Positions 56,940 to 64,000 of a stretch of 64,000 nucleotides of DNA are shown here, piece by piece; the first letter of the stretch is position 1, and each line of letters starts with the position of its first letter. Under the pieces are notes generated by a model. That model was not told where the DNA came from. It was given only the letters and a program-made list of their open reading frames with translations, and did no database searches. The stretch comes from Theropithecus gelada (Eukaryota; Chordata; Mammalia; Primates; Cercopithecidae). The translations under genes were made by a program, and so were the position numbers. The DNA is taken from positions 18,763,253 through 18,827,252 of the forward strand of contig NC_037689.1 of assembly GCF_003255815.1 (NCBI RefSeq). The letters are read 5' to 3'.

Positions 56940-57128
56940 TTGGCTGCAGGTGGTTTACCTGAGGTGATCTTAGGAAACCCCAGTAGCACCGTAGGGAAGT
57001 GAGACAGGGAAGGGAGAAAAGCTCATCAAGGTTGTATAAACGAGCTGGTTATCCCTGTGGGCAACTGGGGGCTCTATCCCATTGGGGACCCCCTGAGGAA
57101 CTGTTTTAAACATCCCTCCAAATCATCC
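56940..57128 (+). repeat. Unnamed diverged repeat, copy E
   Basis: 'ggctgcaggtggtttacctgaggtgatcttagg ... gaagtgagacagggaaggg ... gagctggttatccctgtgggcaactgggggctc ... ccctgaggaactg' is the best-preserved copy of the family. Confidence 0.6.
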
Positions 57129-57129
57129 C

Positions 57130-57388
57130 ACTGAGGAATGCTGTAACGAAGTGTCACCGACTGGGGACTTTACAACAACAGAAATGTATTGCCGGACAGT
57201 TCTGGAGTCCAGGAGTCTGACATGGAGGTGTCGGCAGTGTCGGTTCCTTTCGGAGACTGAGGAAGAATCCATTCTATGCCCAGCTCTCAGCTTCCAGCGT
57301 TTGTCAGCCATCCTTGGTGTTCCTGGTAGATGCATCACTCCAATCTTGGCTTCCATTTTCACACGACCTTCTCCTATGTGTCTTCTCC
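57130..57388 (-). mobile_element. MLT1-type LTR, left part, inverted
   Basis: 'ggggactttacaacaacagaaatgtattgcc ... ctggagtccaggagtctgac ... ctgaggaagaatccattc ... gcatcactccaatcttggc'. It continues at 58802 on the far side of the RPS20 retrocopy. Confidence 0.82.
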
Positions 57389-57424
57389 CCTTCTCTTCTC
57401 TCCCTCTTTTTTTATTTTTTACTT

Positions 57425-57711
57425 TTTTGAGACGGAGTTTTGCTCTTGTCGCCCAGGGTTAGAGTGCAGTTGTGCGATCTGGGCTCACTGCGACCTTCTC
57501 CTCCCGGGTTCAAGGGATTCTCTTGCCACAGCCTCCCGAGTAGCTGGGATTACAGGCACCTGCCATCATGGCCAACTAATTTTTGTATTTTAGTAGAGAC
57601 GGGATTTCACCATGTTGGCCAGGCTGGTCTTGAACTCCTGACCTCAGGTGTTCTGCCCACCTCGGCCTCCCAAAGTGCTGTGATTACGGGTGTGAGCCAC
57701 CGTGCCCGGCC
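57425..57711 (-). mobile_element. Alu SINE in the poly(A) tail of the RPS20 retrocopy
   Basis: Inverted Alu with similar T-rich sequence on both sides (TCTTTTTTTATTTTTTACTTT and TCTTTTTTATTTTTTTATTTT, each given here in part), as expected for insertion into a poly(A) tail. Confidence 0.95.
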
Positions 57712-57902
57712 TCTTTTTTATTTTTTTATTTTAAAAAAACCTGGCAATCACTTTATCAAAATAGTTTACTTAAGCATCTGCAATGGTGACTTCAACCTCA
57801 ACTCCTGGCTCAATACTGATAGAAGTAATTTGCTCAACAATCTCAGAAAGACTGTGCAAATCAATGAGTCCCTGTGGATTCTCATCTGGAAGGGACCCCA
57901 GG

Positions 57903-58285
57903 TAATATAGTTTGGCTCTGTGTCCCCACCCAAATCTCATGTTGAATTGTAATCCGCAAAGTTGGAAGACGGGCCTGGTGGGAGGTGAGTGGATCATGGG
58001 GGCAGATTACCCCCTTGCTGTTCTCATGATATCGAGTGAGTTCTCATGAGATCTGGCTGTTTAACAGTGTGTGGCACCTCCCCCTTTTTTTATTCCTCCT
58101 GCTCCGGCCAAGTAAGATGTGCCTGCTTCCCCTTCGCCTTCCATCATGATAGAAAAATTTCCTGAGGCCTCCTCAGCCATGCTTCCAGTACAGCCTGAGG
58201 AACCTAAGCCAATTAAAACTCTTTTCTTTATAAATTACTCAGTCTCAGGTATTTCTTTATAGCAGTGCAAGAATGGACTAATACA
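57903..58285 (+). mobile_element. Solitary THE1-like LTR
   Basis: 'taatatagtttggctctgtgtccccacccaaatc ... ccaattaaaactcttttctttataaattactcag ... gaatggactaataca'. Flanks CCAGG (57898-57902) and CCATG (58286-58290) agree at 4 of 5 bases. No internal region. Confidence 0.93.
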
Positions 58286-58372
58286 CCATGTCTTAGAACC
58301 TTTACCACAAGGAGTTTTTCTTGTAGTGATTCTCAATGTCTTGGTATTTTATTTATTTATTTTATTTTTTTA

Positions 58373-58659
58373 TGACTTTTTTTGAGATAGAGTCTCGCTC
58401 TGTTACCCAGGCTGGAGTGCAGTGGTGCGATTTCTGCTCACTGCAACTTCTGTCTCCTGGGTTAGAGCAATTCTTGTGTCTCAGCCTCCTGAGTAGCTGG
58501 GATTACAGGCTTGCGCCACCATGCCCCGCTAATTTTTGTATTTTTAGTAGAGACGGGGTTTCACCATGTTGACCAGGCTGGTCTCAAACCCCTGACCTCA
58601 CGTGATCCATGACCTCCCAAAGTGCTGGGATAACAGGCGTGAGCCACCATGCCTGACCC
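58373..58659 (-). mobile_element. Alu SINE inside RPS20 retrocopy
   Basis: Full-length inverted Alu. Its arrival coincides with loss of the central RPS20 coding segment. Confidence 0.95.
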
Positions 58660-58801
58660 GGTATCTTTATAAGCCTTCACTGCAGCTTGCCTTCCTGACC
58701 GACTTGTCCTTCTGCAAGAACAAACAGCAGTGAGTCAGGAGCAGGAGCGGGCGAACCACAGCTCTGCACCACCTACGACTGCACCTTTCTCCTTTTCTTC
58801 T

Positions 58802-58975
58802 TAGAAGGACACTTGTCATTGGCTTTAGGACCTCTTTGGGCAATCCAGGATGATTTCTTCTTGAGATACTTGATTATGTCTGCAAAGACTCTTTTTCCAA
58901 ATAAGATCATGTTCGCAGCTTCCAGGTGGACGTATCTTTTGGAGGCCACCATTCAACCCACTACAGATGTGAAGC
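58802..58975 (-). mobile_element. MLT1-type LTR, right part, inverted
   Basis: 'aggacacttgtcattggctttagg ... tctgcaaagactctttttccaaataag ... ccaccattcaacccactaca' completes the LTR that begins at 57130. Confidence 0.85.
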
Positions 58976-59899
58976 TGAAGTGTTTATCCATGGGCTTCTA
59001 TCCCTCACTGGCTGGGGTTGCTCCCACTCAAGAACTGTCCCCTGCTGCTGCAGGTGAACTCAGAGGCAGGCCGAGGAAACATGGCGTGGAGCACTGCATA
59101 AGGATGTGTAGAGTTTGCCTCAGAGAGATGGGTGACAGGGAACCTGACTGCATCGTAATAGTCCCATCCCCTCCCTCCTTCACTCTACCCTGAGGTACCC
59201 TGGCCTTGCCTCAGCCCCTGGAAGAGATGAATCAGCAGAGAAAAGTATCTTGTCTGCCCAGAAAGCCAGAGAAATCTTGAGGTCTGGGGTGCTTCATTGC
59301 CCATCCTCCACAAGCGGGCTGGGGAGTTTGGCTTCAAAGTAGCCCAGCTGATGAGGCTGTACATTTTTCTGAGCAGGCCAAGCAGAAAGAGGGGCGGGGG
59401 CGGGTCTGGGGGTGTGAGAAGAAGTAATTAGTTTGATGAATCTTCTTTTTAAGTAGTTCTCTACGTGGGAATTTCTGGCGTTATAGGCTCAGTGATGCAT
59501 TCCCTGGGTTTTATGAATCCTTAAACATGGGCCATTTTTCAAGAGAGAGGTGAAAGTAATCATCTGTCGGCACAAGCCCTAGGTGTCCCCAGTCTGGGAC
59601 AAGGACACCCACTGAGGACTGCAGGCCACAGAGGGCTCTGGAGAGTCAGGATGGGGCTTCAGTCCTTTCGCTGCTCACCTTGCAGCCGGCAGTGACATGC
59701 TGGGACACCATGTCGCATTCAATATCCATCCACACCCTCCGTAAGCCTCTTTGACAAGCCCACCCAATGCTTGATCTGGGGCAGGGGATATGAGTCTAGC
59801 ACAGGCCCCTCCTGCATAAGCCCACAGCCTGGTTAGAGGCGTGTCTTACGGCCTGCATTTCCCCTAGGAAGACAGTGTCAGTAGCTCTTCCTCACTAGG
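58976..59899. other. Unassigned non-coding stretch
   Basis: Includes a G-rich run (about 59385-59420) with potential for G-quadruplex formation. No gene is supported. Confidence 0.45.
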
Positions 59900-60170
59900 C
59901 TGAGTGACGCCAGCCCACGCTGCTCGTGAAGGTTGCAAAATTGGCTCCAATTCTTCCCCTGTCTTTGGTCGTGCCCTCCCCTGCTGACCTTGGACCTAGT
60001 CATTGACTTGCTTTGGCCAGCTGCAAATGTGAGGTAAGCAGAGGGCTCCGAAGAGCTCACACAGGGATAGATGTTTGTCCACTTGTTGATTTTGGAGTCT
60101 TTGGCCACCACGCAAACAAGCCCAGGCTGGCCTGCTGGAGGATGAGGGCCCAGTTAACCCTTCGCTCCCA
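59900..60170 (+). mobile_element. Unnamed LTR-like repeat, copy 2
   Basis: 'gtcattgacttgctttggccagc ... caaacaagcccaggctggcctgctggaggatgaggg' parallels 'tttgctttggccaatgg ... ctagcctgctggatgatgag' in copy 1 at 25863. Confidence 0.5.
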
Positions 60171-60436
60171 CCGGCAGAAGCAGAGCCTCCTGGCCCACCA
60201 TGGCCTATGGGCCAGGGATGGGAAGGCAGTTAGCAAAGGAAATGTTATTGAGCCGGCTCCCACTGTGGACTGTGGGCCATGATTCTGCCCGGCACTAGAC
60301 GTGGGCACCTTGCACCGAGAGTTACCCCATCTGAGGGGTGCAGGAGCCAGGTAGGTAGCCCCCGACTCCCTCAGCCCTTGATTTCAACCCTAGCATTTGA
60401 CCAGCAAAATTAAACTCACTTTCCACTCCCTTTGGG

Positions 60437-60780
60437 CAGCGGTCCCCAACCTTTTGGGCACCAAGGACCAGTTTCATGGAAGACAGCTTTTCCACAGATG
60501 GGGTTGGGCAGGGGTATGGGAACAGTTTCGGGGTGAAACTGTTCCATCTTAGATAATCAAGCATTAGATTCTCATGAGGAGCGTGCAACCTAGATCCCTG
60601 GCATGCGCGGTTCACAGTAGGGTTCACCCTCCTATGAGAATCTAATGCCTAGGCTGATCTCAGAGGATCCGCTCAGGCGGTAATCCTCGTTCACCAGCCG
60701 CTCACCTACTGCTGTGCGGCGCGATTCCTAACAGGCCACAGACCAGCACTGGTCTGTAGCCCTGGGGTTGGGAACCCCTG
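60437..60780. mobile_element. MER1-type non-autonomous hAT element
   Basis: Inverted termini CAGCGGTCCCCAACC and GGTTGGGAACCCCTG (60437-60451, 60766-60780). 8-bp flanks CCTTTGGG and CCTTTGAG (60429-60436 and 60781-60788), one mismatch. The interior contains a hairpin, arms at about 60561-60580 and 60630-60649. Confidence 0.93.
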
Positions 60781-60790
60781 CCTTTGAGTA

Positions 60791-60958
60791 TCATTTTTTT
60801 TTTTTTTTTTTTTGAGTTGGGGTCTCACTCTGTCACCCAGGCTGGAGTGCAGTGGTATGCTCATGGCTCACTGCAGCCTTGACCTTCTGGGCTCAAGGAT
60901 CCTCCCATCTCAGCCTCCTGAGTAGCTGGGACCACAGGCGTGAGCCACCAGGCTTAGC
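60791..60958 (-). mobile_element. Alu right monomer, inverted
   Basis: T run then a single right-monomer block ending in 'gtgagccaccaggcttagc'. Confidence 0.9.
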
Positions 60959-61327
60959 TATCCTTTACAGGTTTTTCAATGATGAGACTAATGAAAGGAA
61001 CTTAAAAAGCTTTGCTCTTCTTGTTTTTAATTTGAGGTCAGCCCTTAGATTGTAAGTTTCTTTGAATGGATAGGGAGGCGTCCCCAGGGGGTAGAGTTTA
61101 ATACAAGCAACTAGAGCAACCCCCTGCCCTGGGAGGCATCCAAGCACTGGATCAGTGAACAGGCTGGGCGCCTTCCTCTTTTGCCAGGCTAATGGACATT
61201 ATCTTGGAGGTGCCCAATTTGGCACATTCTAGATTCTACCTCTACTCTCTGTCCACTGCAGCCATCCCATAGAAGTAAACCTAGAACAGTTGGATTCAGG
61301 AAAAAGCAACCTCTTCTATACTCATTT
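60959..61327. other. Unassigned non-coding stretch
   Basis: No repeat or gene recognised. Confidence 0.45.
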
Positions 61328-61340
61328 AAGATGGGACACC

Positions 61341-61626
61341 AGGCCGGGCATGGTGGCTCACGCCTGTAATCCTAACACTTGGAGAGGCCGAAGTGGGTGG
61401 ATCATCTGAGGTCAGGAGTTCGAGACCAGGCTGGGCAACATGTAGAAACCCAGTCTCTACTAAAAATACAAAATATTAGCTGGCCGTGGTGACGGGCGTC
61501 TATAATCCCAGCTACTCAGGAGGCTGAGGCAGGAGAATTGCTTGAACCCGGGAGGCAGAGGTTGCAGCGAGCCACGATTGTGCCACTTTACTCCAGCATG
61601 GGTGAAAGAGCGAAACTCTGTCTTGA

Positions 61627-61665
<39 letters not shown>
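61341..61665 (+). mobile_element. Alu SINE with (AAAT)n tail
   Basis: Full-length Alu with perfect 13-bp duplication AAGATGGGACACC (61328-61340 and 61666-61678). Confidence 0.98.
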
Positions 61666-61678
61666 AAGATGGGACACC

Positions 61679-62174
61679 GGCATTTGTGGTCCTAAAAGCC
61701 ACAGTTCCTTTGCTTCCCTCTCTCTTTATGACCAGGCTCTGTCCCTCTCCCTTTGGCCCTTGGCTGTCAGCAGAATTGCCATCCTTCAGAATGCCCATTT
61801 CTTGACTGAAGCCAAATTGGCAACAAGGAGCTGCAGGTCCTTTCTGAGCAAGGCTGACTGGCCCATTGGATGAGGCGGGCTATGTTCGGAGGCCCTGCAC
61901 CATTTGCCCGTGTTAAGGCCACAACCATGGTCTAGTAACAGGTTTGGGGTAATGCCCCAGGCAGACACATTTACCTCTTATTTTCCTAAGAGAAGTGTAG
62001 ACCTGGTTGGTAAGAATTGGCCTGGAGCCTGGAGCACCAGCCCTGCCCAGGAGACGCCTGGCTGTGAGTCTTGTTCTCACCTCTCCCTCACACAGGGAGA
62101 GCACCTGAGCCAGGGAAGAGGGCTGCCCCAACTGCTGGGCCCCTAGGTTATGTTCCAGGCCCTCACTTGGGAAG
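61679..62174. other. Unassigned non-coding stretch
   Basis: No repeat or gene recognised. Confidence 0.45.
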
Positions 62175-62179
62175 CATCC

Positions 62180-62545
62180 TGTATTAGTCTGTTTTCACAC
62201 TGCTAATAAAGACATACCCAAGATGGGGTAATTTATAAAGAAAAAAAGGTTTAATAAATTCACAGTTCCACGTGGCTGGTGAGGCCTCACAATAGTAGCG
62301 GAAGGCAAAAGGAACATCTTACATGGCGGCAGGCAAGAGAGAGAATGAGACAGCCAAGTGAAAAGGGCAACCCCTTATAACATCAACAGATCTCGTGACA
62401 TTTATTCACTACAATGAGAGAAATATGGGGGAAACTGCTCCCATGATTCAATTATCTCCCACCAGGTCCCTTCCAGAACACATGGGAATTATGGGAGCTA
62501 CAAATCAAGACAAGATATGGGTGGGGACACAACCAAACCGTATCA
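62180..62545 (-). mobile_element. Solitary MaLR LTR (MST/THE1-like), inverted
   Basis: Starts TGTATTAGTCTG and ends CCGTATCA, with a perfect 5-bp duplication CATCC (62175-62179 and 62546-62550), the size expected for this class. Confidence 0.97.
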
Positions 62546-62784
62546 CATCCTAAGCTGTGCTCATGATTGTGGGAGAAATAGCCAAAATCATGGAGGGACT
62601 ATCTCCTGATTAGTTCTTGGCTTGGGGTGGGTGGGTGACGAGGGCAAGAGGCACGAGTAGAAGGGAGGGTACGAACCCTCATATGAACAAAGGCCTGATT
62701 CCTGTTGAAGAGGTCACATCCCCAGGACTGCCCTTTAAGGCACTATGCACCTGGTTGGATCCCAGGAGCCAACAGAAGAAAGCA

Positions 62785-63003
62785 TGAAAGCATGCGTGGG
62801 AGAGCATGTGTATTCACGTTTGTGTGAGGATGTTGTGAGTGTGCATATGCATGCCAGCATGCTGTGTATGTGTGGATGTGGGTAATTTGTGTGTGTCATG
62901 TGCAGATGTATTTATACGCATACATGTGTGAGAGTGTTGTGTGTGAACATGGATGTTCACGTGTCTGCATTTGTGTATACTTGTGTGTATGCATGTGTGC
63001 CCA
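62785..63003. repeat. Degenerate TG-rich low-complexity region
   Basis: About 220 bp of imperfect TG/TATG/CATG sequence. It generates a His/Thr-rich minus frame that is not a gene. Confidence 0.85.
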
Positions 63004-64000
63004 TCTATGATGTCTACAATGTCAAGGGAAGATCTATTTTGGGCCATGGTTAGACACCTCAAGGCCTAGGAGCTAGAGGTGAAATCTGGAGTGTGGCATC
63101 CCTGAGAGTCATTTAGTATCTCTAGTTCCCCCTCAGTCACAAGCAGGGGTTCTTTCCTTCCGATCACCTCACCTTTTTCCTTCCTGTCCTCATCTTTGCT
63201 GTCACCATTGGTTGGAGGTTGGGGAAGCTCCAGTGTCAGCATCGCTACTGACATTAATATCACCTCTCTCCACCCTTACTCCCTAAGGGTGGTAGGGTGG
63301 GCAAATCCTGGGGTCACTTGTACCTGCCTACAGAATGAGGAATGAGCGAGAATTATCCTTTCCTGAGCATCTATTGCATGCCAGGCTCTGTGGCTCTTGG
63401 CCTGAGAGCTTTCTTTGGCCTCTGGAGCCTGCTCCGCCCTCCCTGGGTTAGGCTAGTGGAGGGGTGACTGTCCCCCAGGAGCAGTCCTCAATCAAGGGCT
63501 GAAGGGGGTTGGGAGATAACCAGCTGGCTCCTGCACCCCTTGAATGGGATAACTCTAGGTGCGAGGTCCTAGGCGTCTCCTAGAGGTGCCTGCAGGATTG
63601 AGCTCCCGCTGCCCACAGTGGAACCTTGCTCAATACGTTTCCTTAATTGACTGCCTACCCCTATAGGCTCTCCCCGTGTTTCCTGAGGTCCCTCCCAAAC
63701 ACCCCACTTCTACTCACATCCTCCTCTCAGGAGCTATTTTGGACGGACCCAAACAAAGAAAGTAACTTATCTGATTGATGAGTTGGGGAAAATAATCCCG
63801 GCCCAAGAAACTCAACCTTTTCTAGGTCCCCTTTGGGAGGAAGCCTGTCCAGAAAAGCACAACATCTCAGCTCCCTGTGGTCTTTACTCTTGCCTGTAGC
63901 TGAATGGGTTAGATCAACTCTGGAGTGAATGTTAGCAAGACAATTGTTGTGACAGATCTCAAGCCACATCTGCCAATATAGCCTTTTCTGCAACAAAGGA
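63004..64000. other. Unassigned non-coding stretch
   Basis: Phrases near 63361-63400 ('gagcatctattgcatgccaggctctg') hint at an inverted MIR piece. Otherwise no repeat or gene is recognised up to the window edge. Confidence 0.4.

Larger units (their letters stand above)
57389..58801 (-). pseudogene. RPS20-like (pseudogene): Processed RPS20 pseudogene with nested insertions
   Basis: Reverse complement of ribosomal protein S20 mRNA (small-subunit protein uS10). From right to left: 5' UTR (about 58790-58690, 'cctgaccgacttgtcc', 'gtgagtcaggagcaggagcg'); the start region at 58660-58680, where ATG is changed to AAG; and, left of the Alu at 58373, the C-terminal half of the coding sequence. That half is split by the THE1 LTR (57903-58285): 58286-58345 lies before it and 57775-57902 after it, ending at the SIEPGVEVEVTIADA terminus and TAA (about 57773). 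A short 3' UTR and poly(A) follow. About 170 bp of the middle of the coding region are missing at the Alu. Another Alu (57425-57711) sits in the poly(A) tail. Flanks CCTTCTCTTCT (57389-57399) and CCTTTTCTTCT (58791-58801) look like a worn target duplication inside the MLT1 LTR. Non-functional. Confidence 0.93.

Noticed and set aside
62814..63062. His/Thr-rich 82-residue frame
   Set aside because: Translation of a degenerate TG repeat.

Overview
This is nuclear DNA from a catarrhine primate. About sixty Alu elements or Alu monomers are scattered through it, together with L1, L2, MIR, MADE1, MER5-type and MaLR elements that are shared by simian primates. One young Alu (42452-42757) carries several changes that I remember as typical of Old World monkey AluY lineages. 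That makes a cercopithecid such as a macaque, baboon or vervet more likely than human or ape, but it rests on one element and on recall.

I found no intact protein-coding gene, no tRNA or rRNA gene, no CRISPR array and nothing bacterial. Almost every long open frame is an Alu read through, or a simple repeat read as poly-Ser/Phe or poly-Lys/Glu. The window looks like intergenic or intronic sequence. Exons of a long noncoding RNA cannot be excluded.

Layout. 0-12 kb: dense Alus, a Tigger-like mariner MITE (2122-2452), MIR and L1 pieces. 11.6-16.6 kb: an L1 3' end, then an L2 element interrupted by a full-length processed GAPDH pseudogene (15120-16395) with a 14-bp target duplication. 17.9-18.4 kb: an MLT1 LTR carrying a MADE1 hairpin. 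18.6-20.2 kb: Alus with long GAAA tracts. 20.2-31.9 kb: less repetitive DNA with MER5-type elements. 31.9-33.9 kb: a MIR split by a solitary LTR and by an Alu. 37.4-43 kb: a MaLR LTR, L1 fragments and nested Alus. 44.6-49.2 kb: a decayed ERVL-type endogenous retrovirus (reverse transcriptase to integrase, then an MLT2-like LTR), itself hit by two Alus and a MaLR LTR. 49.4-50.9 kb: a decayed hAT (Zaphod/Tip100-like) DNA transposon whose C-terminal transposase signature can still be read on the minus strand. 57.1-59.0 kb: an MLT1 LTR holding a processed RPS20 pseudogene, which itself holds a THE1 LTR and two Alus. 60.4-60.8 kb: a MER1-type hAT element with an 8-bp target duplication. 62.2-62.5 kb: a solitary MaLR LTR with a perfect 5-bp duplication.

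The elements do not work together as a pathway. They form a stratified record of insertions, and the nesting gives relative ages. The best items for follow-up are the RPS20 stack, the hAT transposase relic, the MADE1 hairpin (the source class of mir-548 microRNAs), and two diverged repeat families that I recognise as recurrent but cannot name.
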